From Candidatus Nitrotoga sp. M5 (GTDB lineage: Bacteria; Pseudomonadota; Gammaproteobacteria; Burkholderiales; Gallionellaceae), in NCBI RefSeq assembly GCF_927904885.1, contig NZ_CAKMNW010000052.1, forward strand, positions 1-64,000: a stretch of DNA of 64,000 nucleotides. The letters are read 5' to 3'. Within the stretch, counting starts at the first letter, position 1; each line of letters starts with the position of its first letter. The notes beneath the pieces were generated by a model. The model made no database searches. It saw nothing but the letters and a program-made list of their open reading frames with translations, and was not told where the DNA came from. This document shows positions 8,787 through 16,827 of this stretch, in pieces. The translations under genes and the position numbers were made by a program.

Positions 8787-9389
8787 TTACGCTAACGCCT
8801 TTTTGATTAAAGGTATTAATGGCTCGGGTAATTTGATAGCGCCAGACAAGGCAAATTGCTGGCCTTGTTCAGACATTTTTTTCCATGTCTTCTGGATAAT
8901 TTCAATCCATTTTTCTTCACTGTAGTCAGGGTGCTTAGCAACAAATTCCTGCAAGTAATGTTCGATAAACACAAGATTAGCAACATCTTCCAGTAATTGC
9001 GTGTCCATGTTGCTCTTGATACCTTTTTTTTCGACCATTTCTTTAGCACGCTCAATATCATCAGTGGTATAGCCTGCCTGTGACATCAGATCACCCATGG
9101 TGTCAGCATGTAATTTATAGAGATCTTTTCGCCATTTCAGGTAGCCAATACGATCCATAGGATAGGCGCTGCGAGGTGATTTCCATCGCTGAATATGTTG
9201 CGAGCGTATAGCAAGTTTACAAATATCATCTGCTTCAGGCGCAAAGCGTTGCAAGATGTCTGACATACGATGCGAATAGAGAAGCTCTTTAGGCCACTCT
9301 TTGCCGTACTCATCTGTGACCAGATTCGGATCTTCGCTATTGGCAGAATCAATTAATCTGATTGCTCTTTCGAAAACAGCTTGCGACAT
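8787..9389 (-). CDS. DUF4202 family protein
   Basis: Cytoplasmic protein of about 200 residues matching the DUF4202 pattern by eye: EWPKELLYSHRMSDIL, IRSQHIQRWKSPR, YPMDRIGYLKWRKDL near the middle, then a helical C-terminus with VFIEHYL and YSEEKWI. The conserved His, Arg and Trp residues suggest an enzyme, but no activity is known to me. The frame extends to 9461, yet MSQAVFERAI at 9389 has the ribosome site GGAGAG 6 bases upstream and removes an unlikely His-rich leader. A perfect palindrome with 19-base arms lies 65-104 bases before this start and is a candidate operator. Convergent with the gene ending at 8669; monocistronic. Confidence 0.8.
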   Translation of the reverse strand: MSQAVFERAIRLIDSANSEDPNLVTDEYGKEWPKELLYSHRMSDILQRFAPEADDICKLAIRSQHIQRWKSPRSAYPMDRIGYLKWRKDLYKLHADTMGDLMSQAGYTTDDIERAKEMVEKKGIKSNMDTQLLEDVANLVFIEHYLQEFVAKHPDYSEEKWIEIIQKTWKKMSEQGQQFALSGAIKLPEPLIPLIKKALA

Positions 9390-9453
9390 ATTTTCTCTCC
9401 GGTTTTGGTCGTAGGCTACGACGTATAAATGACAATGGTTATTGAGTGAGGCG

Positions 9454-9493
9454 TTATTCATAACAGAATATAACTATATTCTGTTATGAATAA
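9454..9493. promoter_or_regulatory. Perfect 19-bp-arm palindrome upstream of the DUF4202 gene
   Basis: Arms 9454-9472 and 9475-9493 are exact reverse complements separated by two bases; each contains TATTCATAACAGAATATA or its complement. There is no T-run, so it is not a standard terminator. Its place just before the DUF4202 start suggests an operator for a dimeric regulator or an mRNA hairpin. The remainder of 9390-9935 holds nothing else I recognise. Confidence 0.6.
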
Positions 9494-9935
9494 TAGAAGC
9501 GAGCCTTATGAATATCTGCAAGGCAGGGACTCTCATTCAGGTCTGTCCTGAAAGCTATATCCAACTCTTTATATGAGAATGAATAAAATTTGTTGTATAT
9601 GCACTATATTAAATGACGAATTCCTTTGGCTAAATTACTATCGGTGTTTCGATGAACAAATGATAGTGATTCGACTCAGGCAATAGGCGTGTATTGCCCA
9701 GTCAAATCGAAGTTGCATATCCTAAGCACGTCAATGAAACTCTCACGATCGTATCTATCTTTCTTTCTGGCCATTCCCTTGGGAAGTTGCATGATATAAA
9801 ACACCTGCAAATTCTATTATTAGTGGTCTTGCAATGAATGTGTTTCAAAATCACCTGCTGAGAATGTTACAGTGGAAAAATTGCATTTTAACCATGATGA
9901 AATGGTTTAAAGTTTGCAGCGGAGAATAAAAGACG

Positions 9936-12032
9936 ATGTCACAAAATCTATATGTAACAGGTGCTGAACGTGGCAGTGGCAAGTCGGTTATTGTATTGGG
10001 AATGATGGAGTTTTTGTTGGGCCGTGCTGGCAAGGTCGGTTTTTTCAGGCCGGTTATTTCAGCCAGCAATCAACCTGACCAGCTTATTCATTTAATCGCA
10101 ACACATTATCAGCTAGATATTCCCTATGAGTACATGTATGGCAGTACGGCTGATGAGGCGCATGCACTGCTGGCGGCTGATCGCCATGACGAACTGCTTA
10201 ACAAAATTCTGGATAAATACAAGCGTCTTGAAGTCATTTGTGATAGCGTGCTTTGCGCCGGTACCGATTACGCCGAGGCCGGGCGCTCGGCACCGGAGTT
10301 CGATTTTAATGCCGATATTGCCAATAATCTGGGTTGTCTGCTTATGCCTGTGGTGCGCGGCGATGATCGTACTGTGGCACAAATAGTCGACGCCACTTCT
10401 GCCTTTAAAATGGGTTTGCAAGAACGCGACTGTGATATCGGGGCGATTGTGGTTAATCGTGTGGATAAGGCGCAGGTCGAGGATGTTCGTCAAGCGTTAC
10501 AGCACTCACTACGCGGGCTAATTGCAAGCTATGTGGTGCCCGTTGAACCTTTACTGGATCAGCCGACAATTTCCGATATTGCGCATACCCTTGGCGCCGA
10601 ATTTGTTTATGGTGAAGAGGAACAACTTACGCGTGAAATAATTGGCTTCAAAATTGCGGCCATGGAGGTTCCAGATTTTCTCCAATATATTGCTGCAGGT
10701 GACCTCATCATTACCCCAGGTGATCGCGCTGACATTATTCTTGCTAGCCTGATATCCCATCCGTCCACCAACTACCCACAGATTTCTGGAATATTACTGA
10801 CTGGCAAGCCGATGGACGAGCCGGTCAGGCGTTTAATCGATGGACTCAGCACACTGCCGTTTGCCGTACTTAGCGTGCCTACCGATACCTTTACCACTAC
10901 CATGAACGTGAGCAAAGTAGAGGCCAGATTGGAGCCAGAGAATGAACGCAAGCTCGCGGCGGCGCTTGGGGTGGTTGAAGAAAGCATCGATCTGGATGCG
11001 TTGGGTCAGTTGTTAAGCACAGCTACCGTTACGCGCGTAACACCGCTGATGTTTCAGAACGATTTAATACGCCGTGCCAAAATAGAACGTCGACGTATTG
11101 TTCTACCGGAGGGTGATGATGAACGCATTCTGCGCGCCGCCGAAATTCTCACCTTACGTGGCGTAGCCGAAATTATTTTATTAGGAAATGAAGCAAAAGT
11201 GCGCGAGCATATCGAGGCACTGGGCCTGCATCTTGGAGATATCGAAATTATCGATCCGCTGACTTCAAAACTGCGGGATGAATATGCCAGAACTTATTTC
11301 AAATTGCGCGAGCGCAAGGGGATCTCGTTGGAGATGGCCTCTGACACCATGGCCGATGTGAGTTACTTTGGTACCATGATGGTTCATCTGGGTCACGCCG
11401 ATGGCATGGTATCCGGTGCCAAGCACACCACCCAGCACACCCTTAGACCCGCCTTCGAAATTATCAGGACACGGCCGGGCACATCGATTGTATCCAGCGT
11501 ATTCATTATGTGCCTGGAAGATCGTGTGCTGGTGTATGGCGACTGTGCGGTAAATCCCAATCCTGATGCTGGGCAGCTCGCGGATATTGCTATTAGTTCA
11601 GCGGAAACAGCTGTCATGTTCGGCATTCAACCGCGTATTGCCATGCTCTCATACTCTACCGGTGAATCCGGCAAGGGAGCAGCGGTAGACAAGGTACGCG
11701 AAGCGACTCGCATCGCCAGGAAGCTACGACCCGATCTCAAACTCGAAGGCCCATTACAATATGATGCCGCGGTAAATGCCAGCGTCGCAAAAGCAAAATT
11801 CCCAGACAGTGAAATTGCGGGCAACGCCACGGTATTTATTTTTCCAGATCTCAACACAGGTAATAATACATACAAAGCAGTGCAACAGTCGGCACATGCT
11901 GTGGCCATCGGCCCGATACTTCAGGGTTTGAACAAACCGGTGAATGATTTAAGCCGGGGTTGCACGGTAACGGATATATTCAATACCGTGGCGATCACCG
12001 CCATTCAGGCGCAAACGGGAGCAGCCATGTAG
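9936..12032 (+). CDS. pta: Phosphate acetyltransferase, long three-domain form
   Basis: Interconverts acetyl-CoA plus phosphate and acetyl phosphate plus CoA in the cytoplasm. The 698 residues match the long proteobacterial form. It has an N-terminal dethiobiotin-synthetase-like P-loop domain (GAERGSGKS near residue 10), a middle DRTGG domain at about 210-330 and the catalytic PTA_PTB domain from about 365 onward. That last domain shows RRAKIERRRIVLPEGDDERI, MVHLGHADGMVSGA, and SYSTGESGKG near the end. No ackA neighbour is present, so acetate kinase must be encoded elsewhere if the pathway is complete. Ribosome site GGAG is 13 bases before the ATG, a little far. Apparently monocistronic. Confidence 0.95.
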   Translation: MSQNLYVTGAERGSGKSVIVLGMMEFLLGRAGKVGFFRPVISASNQPDQLIHLIATHYQLDIPYEYMYGSTADEAHALLAADRHDELLNKILDKYKRLEVICDSVLCAGTDYAEAGRSAPEFDFNADIANNLGCLLMPVVRGDDRTVAQIVDATSAFKMGLQERDCDIGAIVVNRVDKAQVEDVRQALQHSLRGLIASYVVPVEPLLDQPTISDIAHTLGAEFVYGEEEQLTREIIGFKIAAMEVPDFLQYIAAGDLIITPGDRADIILASLISHPSTNYPQISGILLTGKPMDEPVRRLIDGLSTLPFAVLSVPTDTFTTTMNVSKVEARLEPENERKLAAALGVVEESIDLDALGQLLSTATVTRVTPLMFQNDLIRRAKIERRRIVLPEGDDERILRAAEILTLRGVAEIILLGNEAKVREHIEALGLHLGDIEIIDPLTSKLRDEYARTYFKLRERKGISLEMASDTMADVSYFGTMMVHLGHADGMVSGAKHTTQHTLRPAFEIIRTRPGTSIVSSVFIMCLEDRVLVYGDCAVNPNPDAGQLADIAISSAETAVMFGIQPRIAMLSYSTGESGKGAAVDKVREATRIARKLRPDLKLEGPLQYDAAVNASVAKAKFPDSEIAGNATVFIFPDLNTGNNTYKAVQQSAHAVAIGPILQGLNKPVNDLSRGCTVTDIFNTVAITAIQAQTGAAM

Positions 12033-12110
12033 GCTACACGTTTTTGTGTCCACGCGGATTCTGATTGCTGCGAAGCATTCGGCGATAGACGGTTTGAGGT
12101 AGTCAATAAC

Positions 12111-12217
12111 AAAACTACCAATCGAGTCTGACCTATTGAAATTCCACGAGCAACTAAACTGATGGCTCATGGAGACGATCGAATAAGAGAGGCATATAAA
12201 TATCAAGCTGGCTGACC
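12111..12217 (+). repeat. Dispersed repeat R2, copy 1
   Basis: About 107 bp nearly identical to 14607-14710 and partly to 13276-13334. Shared blocks are ACCAATCGAGTCTGACC, TATTGAAATTCC, GAGCAACTAAACTGATGG and TCAAGCTGGCTG. No terminal inverted repeats or coding potential were recognised. It lies in the 342-base gap between pta and the orphan gene at 12375, which otherwise contains nothing identifiable. Confidence 0.65.
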
Positions 12218-12374
12218 CTTTGATCTGCTTTTGATGAAGAAGCCATTGGCTAAGCTGGGAGGACTCACCGAGGTTCATGTTAAATCAAGTCGAACCGTAT
12301 TTGTTTGTTTTTAATAAAGTAACTTGACCTGATATTTTCAACTTTACGTTATGATCCTCTAGAAAGGGAGAACA

Positions 12375-13007
12375 GTGGAACATTTTGACAGGGGGATATT
12401 TATCAAGTTACTTCCCGCGTGCCGGGTCGAAAGTTTTTTAGATGGAAAAATATACTTTAATACTGACAAATACTTTGCCGAATTGGATGAAAGTGATGCT
12501 GTTCGCTTTGATCCAGACGAAAATATAGATGAATCATTGCAAGTAAAGCAAATTTCGATCCAGAGTAGAGAAACCGGAGAATATGTTCCTATTGGTGGAG
12601 TTATTAGTCCAATAAAGTTTCGCTATGAAAAAAGGCCGCCACTGAATATTTTTTGTGTCTTTGTGTTTCTAGAAAACGATAAATATCAGTTTGATGAGCG
12701 AAATCTGAAATTTGGCGATTTTGCGATAGTAATACGAGACCCTATAGAGTTTACGAAAAGAATTCATAGTGCCTCGAATAATCTTGGTCTAATTGTGGAC
12801 CAAAGACCAGTCATGTATGTTCCGAAAAGCATTCATCACGGTGAGATTGGTCCATTTAGGAAGTATGACGACTATGAATATCAAAGAGAATTTAGGTATT
12901 TGCTGCAACCAGGACGAGGTGAAGCTGTCACTCTACAAATAAGTGATATCAGAGATATATGTTTTACTATGCCAAGTAGTGAGATAACAAAACTAAGGCC
13001 AAAATAA
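12375..13007 (+). CDS. Orphan protein of unknown function, possible acquired gene
   Basis: 210 residues, no signal peptide or membrane segment, noticeably more AT-rich than pta or the DUF815 gene beside it. The N-terminal FLDGKIYFNTDKYFAELDE and the late YDDYEYQREFRYLL resemble a loose family of small proteins often scattered near defence or mobile genes. I cannot name the family, and DUF2971-like similarity is only a guess. The start is GTG at 12375 with GGGAG 5 bases upstream. It is flanked by R2 repeat copies at 12111 and 13276 in the same orientation, and by a possible group II intron scrap, so it may have arrived as an islet. Confidence 0.6.
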   Translation: MEHFDRGIFIKLLPACRVESFLDGKIYFNTDKYFAELDESDAVRFDPDENIDESLQVKQISIQSRETGEYVPIGGVISPIKFRYEKRPPLNIFCVFVFLENDKYQFDERNLKFGDFAIVIRDPIEFTKRIHSASNNLGLIVDQRPVMYVPKSIHHGEIGPFRKYDDYEYQREFRYLLQPGRGEAVTLQISDIRDICFTMPSSEITKLRPK

Positions 13008-13044
13008 TGTTGTTATTCTATAATAGTACTATAAAAACAATAGG

Positions 13045-13150
13045 TAAAGCAGAGTACAGGCTGTCGCCTGGCCTCCCTCATTAAACTGTACATGCGTAAT
13101 TAACGCACATGGCTTTCCGATGTTCTTGACGCTAAGGCATGCACATTTGC
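13045..13150 (-). mobile_element. Possible group II intron scrap
   Basis: On the minus strand the segment contains CGGAAAGCCATGTGCG, TACGCATGTACAGTTT and AATGAGGGAGG followed by GCCAGGCGACAGCC. From memory this resembles the conserved stretch linked to the reverse-transcriptase gene of some bacterial group II introns. A related piece (GGCAGGCGAGAGTCTGC) occurs at 14409-14425. No reverse-transcriptase coding sequence remains. Held weakly. Confidence 0.3.
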
Positions 13151-13275
13151 ACGACCTACGTTTATAACTGGGTCAGAGAAAACTTTAAGTTCTGCGAATA
13201 TGGAAACGAAATCGCAGTGGATCGTTATGAAAGTCTTAGGGGTTTATAGTAACGTTTGGGTCTTAGCTAGTACAA

Positions 13276-13334
13276 CTTGACAGCTCATTGAGGCGATCGA
13301 AAAAGTGAGGCATATAAAGATCAAGCTGGCTGCC
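13276..13334 (+). repeat. Dispersed repeat R2, partial copy
   Basis: Covers the right half of R2: a CAGCTCATTGAGGCGATCG block, then GAGGCATATAAAGATCAAGC and TGGCTG. It is in the same orientation as the copies at 12111 and 14607. Confidence 0.6.
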
Positions 13335-13360
13335 GCCTTGATCTAGTGTCAACTGCCTGT

Positions 13361-13401
13361 GATGTTGGGCTTCATTGTATTCAGCTCAACCTACTGGGTT
13401 T
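13361..13401. repeat. REP-like hairpin, copy 1
   Basis: GATGTTGGGCTTC, a short spacer, then CAACCTACTGGG forms an imperfect hairpin. A second copy lies at 33649-33690 with spacer TTATCATTTG. This pattern is typical of repetitive extragenic palindromes mobilised by RAYT proteins. It overlaps the stop codon of the DUF815 gene and may help end or protect its mRNA. Confidence 0.45.
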
Positions 13402-14260
13402 TTCCAGAATAATCGCGTGCGAACTGCCAGGCTACACGCCCGCTGCGCGACGCGCGCATCATCGACCATTGCAGTGCTTCACGACGGATCAAGTCGTCCC
13501 AGTCCTTGAGATCGACGCCGAACACACTCAGCCAGTGTCGCACGATCTGCAGATAGGCTTCCTGGTTAAAGCTGTAGAATGACACCCACAGGCCGAAACG
13601 GTCCGATAATGAAACTTTCTCTTCTACAGCTTCCCCGGGATGCAGCTCACCTTCGTCACCGTGCGTGGTCTGCAAGTTCTCGGAGAAATACTCCGGCATA
13701 AGGTGGCGGCGATTGCTGGTAGCATAAATCAGCACATTTTCCGGTACAGCAGCGAAGCTGCCATCTAGCACCGTCTTGAGCGCCTTGTAACCCGGCTCAC
13801 CGTCTTCGAAACTCAGATCATCGCAGTAGATGATGAAGCGCTCGGAACGCGCGTGTACTAAATCGACAATGTGCGGCAAATCGACAAGATCGGCTTTGTC
13901 GACTTCGATCACACGCAGACCTTCAGCCGAATATTCCGTCAGCATAGCTCTTACGATGGAACTCTTACCTGTGCCGCGCGCTCCGGTCAGCAATACATTA
14001 TTGGCACGCTGACCACATACGAACTGGCGCGTGTTGACACCAACGCGCTTTTTTTGGTCATCGATATCTTTTAGGTCTGAGAGATGAATGGGTTGCAAAA
14101 CGTGCAGGGGCTCCAGCCAGCCGCGACCCTGATGCGACCGCCAGCGATGGGCCAGCGCACTCCAGTCAGGCATCGGCGGCGCCAATGGCAGTATGGCTTC
14201 AAAGCGCGACATGAGATGCTCGGCGCGCGCGACCAATCGTTTGATATCATCGGGGTTCAT
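13391..14260 (-). CDS. DUF815 family AAA+ ATPase
   Basis: Cytoplasmic ATPase of 289 residues of the DUF815/COG2607 family. The Walker A is GARGTGKSS near residue 95, and the Walker B FIIYCDDLSF near 140 is followed by the sensor-like LIYATSNRRHL. The insert between them and the C-terminus, HTHGDEGELHPGEAVEEK-like with DRFGLW, is typical of the family. Cellular role is unknown; close relatives are widespread in betaproteobacteria as single genes. The start MNPDDIKRL has GGAG on the minus strand shortly upstream. Monocistronic, with its 3' end inside the REP-like hairpin. Confidence 0.85.
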   Translation of the reverse strand: MNPDDIKRLVARAEHLMSRFEAILPLAPPMPDWSALAHRWRSHQGRGWLEPLHVLQPIHLSDLKDIDDQKKRVGVNTRQFVCGQRANNVLLTGARGTGKSSIVRAMLTEYSAEGLRVIEVDKADLVDLPHIVDLVHARSERFIIYCDDLSFEDGEPGYKALKTVLDGSFAAVPENVLIYATSNRRHLMPEYFSENLQTTHGDEGELHPGEAVEEKVSLSDRFGLWVSFYSFNQEAYLQIVRHWLSVFGVDLKDWDDLIRREALQWSMMRASRSGRVAWQFARDYSGKTQ

Positions 14261-14395
14261 TGACTTTTCTCCTTGTTCCAGCTTGTCGTATCATTTCTCA
14301 AATCCACAGCTTGCGTACTGGGCTGTTCGAGCTATCTTTTCGGCCAGGTCGCCCACACAATCCTTAATAGTAAGCGCAGTTAACATTCAGGGAAA

Positions 14396-14439
14396 GGGTA
14401 GAGTAGTAGGCAGGCGAGAGTCTGCTCTCTACTCTACCC
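14396..14439. other. Hairpin with perfect 11-bp arms
   Basis: GGGTAGAGTAG (14396-14406) pairs exactly with CTACTCTACCC (14429-14439) around a GC-rich loop containing GGCAGGCGAGAGTCTGC. No T-run follows. The loop sequence resembles the possible group II intron scrap at 13045-13150, so it may be debris rather than a control site. Confidence 0.45.
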
Positions 14440-14606
14440 GTTGCCATGTGGTCGCATAAATAAGTGGCAAGAAGCATAACGTTTGCATGTAATTGGTGAG
14501 CTCATGCGATACATGAAATTGTAAAAGACTACTACTGTAAATAGTTTCCAAGACATCTGCTTGTTGCAATGTTTCCGGTGTTAATTGGTCTTATGAAGTT
14601 AAAGTC

Positions 14607-14710
14607 AAAATTACCAATCGAGTCTGACCTATTGAAATTCCTCGAGCAACTAAACTGATGGTTCGTGGGCGAATGAAAAATGGGGCATATATAGATCAAG
14701 CTGGCTGACT
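14607..14710 (+). repeat. Dispersed repeat R2, copy 3
   Basis: Nearly identical to 12111-12217, differing by a short deletion after GTTCGTGGGC and scattered substitutions. It sits in the 825-base gap between the divergent DUF815 and glnK genes, upstream of the glnK control region. Confidence 0.65.
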
Positions 14711-14897
14711 TGTCTGGCACTAAGTTAAGTGCTGTTCAGCATGGCAAAATCAATAACTTAATCCAGTATTGGCGCGGGTTTCATAATAGCCTGACCATGC
14801 TAATAAATCTTAATTTATTGTCATTCTTGGCTGATCCCTTGATCTCACTTCCAAGCATCAATTGTCAATGCGGTAAGAGCTGGCTCAAGTGGCGTAA

Positions 14898-14914
14898 CTC
14901 ACCTAATTGGTGCA
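14898..14914. promoter_or_regulatory. Probable NtrC enhancer site for glnK
   Basis: CTCACCTAATTGGTGCA fits the NtrC pattern TGCAC-N7-GTGCA with two mismatches in the left arm. It lies about 95-110 bases before the -24 element at 15007, a normal distance for a sigma-54 enhancer. Confidence 0.55.
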
Positions 14915-15006
14915 CTGCGCATTTCAAGATGCATAAAATTGATGCATAAATTTTTTTTGCTATCTTGGTAATAAATCAACATTTTGTTTTTACTAATAAA
15001 AAAATA

Positions 15007-15024
15007 TTGGCACGAAAACTGCTA
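15007..15024 (+). promoter_or_regulatory. Sigma-54 (-24/-12) promoter of glnK
   Basis: TTGGCACGAAAACTGCTA has the invariant GG and GC ten bases apart and a perfect -24 half (TTGGCACG). Transcription should begin near 15035, about 50 bases before the ATG. Confidence 0.75.
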
Positions 15025-15073
15025 CTGACTAAGCACGTTCTAAATAATGCTGTTTATGCGCTAACTTACATGA

Positions 15074-15424
<351 letters not shown>

Positions 15425-15540
15425 CGAGAGCGCTATGAAAAAAATTTGAAAATTTTTAGCGTTGTTGGGCAGGCTGTATGGTCTGCTAGTTCCGGCATTT
15501 GCGGATGATTCAGCCGCCTATGCGGCAGAATCGGCGACAA

Positions 15541-15737
15541 CCTGTCGGACTTAAAGAATCGTAGCGAAAATTGAACTGAGCGGTGATTATTTCGCCGCTT
15601 TTTTTTCGCAAAGAAATAACTATTACCCTGCAATATCGTCAAGTGGGGTAAAGCAGGCATTTGGCCGCAAGGTGAAGGCTCGCAAAATCACTCCTCGCTC
15701 AGATCAATTTTCGCTACGATTTTTTAAGTCCGAAAGG
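15541..15737. repeat. Long inverted repeat (40-bp arms), MITE-like
   Basis: Arms 15541-15580 and 15698-15737 are reverse complements at 37 of 40 positions, including CGTAGCGAAAATTGA and the outer TCGGACTTAAA. Weaker pairing continues on both sides. The 117-base interior has no coding frame but carries the terminator of glnK. This could be a miniature transposon or a large bidirectional termination structure between glnK and the nitrite operon. Confidence 0.65.
15579..15606 (+). terminator. Rho-independent terminator of glnK
   Basis: AGCGGTGA pairs with TCGCCGCT over 8 bp (one G-U pair) around the loop TTATT and is followed directly by eight T residues. It lies 155 bases after the glnK stop. 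Confidence 0.8.
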
Positions 15738-15870
15738 CTGCCAGAAATGAGCTTTAGGACAAGGCTAACGCCATGCTGTGATGCCTGATGTGGATTATTC
15801 GATTTCTTTGACTCATCCTTCCGTCATTCTTATGTAAGCGCACCAATTACAAGCACTTTCCAATGGCGAT

Positions 15871-15887
15871 TGCACTGACATCGTGCA
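15871..15887. promoter_or_regulatory. NtrC enhancer site for the nitrite operon
   Basis: TGCACTGACATCGTGCA matches the NtrC pattern TGCAC-N7-GTGCA exactly. It is about 60 bases upstream of the -24 element at 15947. Confidence 0.65.
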
Positions 15888-15946
15888 AGCTAATCTTAAA
15901 TAATATTTTAAATAATATAACATTATGATTTAAATAAATTAAAAAT

Positions 15947-15964
15947 ATGGCATCAATATTGCTT
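15947..15964 (+). promoter_or_regulatory. Sigma-54 (-24/-12) promoter of the cobA-nirBD operon
   Basis: ATGGCATCAATATTGCTT has GG and GC ten bases apart and a perfect -12 half (TTGCT); the -24 half differs slightly from TTGGCACG. The start of transcription would be about 90 bases before the first gene. Confidence 0.7.
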
Positions 15965-16068
15965 ATAACTAATTGTCTAACCAATTAGTTGATTTAATTT
16001 TTAGCCTATGTGTATCGCTGGATGCCTTGTCCACATACCAACTGAACAGTTAAGAAGATGGCGTAAAC

Positions 16069-16803
16069 ATGAAAAATGAACAGGTATATTTGATAGGTAC
16101 AGGGCTGGGCAGCTTGGAACTGCTGACTTTGGGTGCAGTACGCTCCATTGGACTCGCGGATGTCATTTTGATTGGTAGTTTAGTGAATCCTGATGTTTTG
16201 GAATTTGCTCAAGGCAACGCGCAGATTGTTTATGTGGGAAAACGCGGAGGGTGTCACTCTACGCCACAAACATTAATCCACAAGCAAATGGTTTCGCTGG
16301 CGTGTGCAGGAAAGGTGGTAGTGCGTATTAAGGGAGGTGATCCGATTATGTTCGGGCGCGGTTGGGAGGAGGTACAAACTTTGCGACAAGATGGTATTTC
16401 AGTTTCCGTTGTCAGTGGCATTACTGCTGAATTGAGTATTCCACTTGCATATAGAGATTGCACGCATGGATTAAAGATTGTAACTGGCCATACGCAAGAA
16501 ACAAAAGAAACGAATTGGCAGGCATTGGCGGCAATAAGAATCACTCTGGATATATATATGAGCATGTCCAATTTAGGGTACATCGTGCAGCAATTGATAG
16601 CGCATGGATTATCGAAAGATATATTTGCTGCAGCAATCCAGAACGGTACGCTGCTTAATCAGCAGCAGGTACTGGCTACACTGGGACTAATTGAATCTTT
16701 GGTAGCTACCGAAAAAATGGCCAATCCCGCGATTGCGGTTAATGGCGAAGTAGTGCGATTTTCTATAGATGCGGAACAGGTTTCGCAACGATTTGCCGCG
16801 TAA
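16069..16803 (+). CDS. cobA: Diverged uroporphyrinogen-III C-methyltransferase (SUMT-like)
   Basis: SUMT enzymes use two SAM molecules to turn uroporphyrinogen III into precorrin-2, the first committed step to siroheme, the cofactor needed by NirB encoded next. The tetrapyrrole methylase fold is clear from YVGKRGG, VVRIKGGDPIMFGRG and VVTGHTQE-like segments, at the normal 244 residues. Several hallmark residues are changed, however. The GAGPGDPELLT loop reads GTGLGSLELLT and YDRLVS reads IGSLVN. The SGITA region is shortened to SGITAELSIPLAYRD, lacking about seven residues. The frame is intact and it leads the operon, 24 bases before nirB. It may be a specialised or weakened paralogue; a canonical copy would be expected elsewhere. 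Confidence 0.8.
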   Translation: MKNEQVYLIGTGLGSLELLTLGAVRSIGLADVILIGSLVNPDVLEFAQGNAQIVYVGKRGGCHSTPQTLIHKQMVSLACAGKVVVRIKGGDPIMFGRGWEEVQTLRQDGISVSVVSGITAELSIPLAYRDCTHGLKIVTGHTQETKETNWQALAAIRITLDIYMSMSNLGYIVQQLIAHGLSKDIFAAAIQNGTLLNQQQVLATLGLIESLVATEKMANPAIAVNGEVVRFSIDAEQVSQRFAA

Positions 16804-16827
16804 CAATTTCTACTCAGGAGCGATGAC

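Noticed and set aside
7143..9389. DUF4202 protein considered as an immunity partner for the nuclease-like exported protein
   Set aside because: It is convergent rather than cotranscribed, belongs to a conserved family found without such neighbours, and has its own control site.
14396..14439. Hairpin considered as a terminator for the DUF815 gene
   Set aside because: It lies upstream of that gene's start, not after its end, and lacks a T-run.
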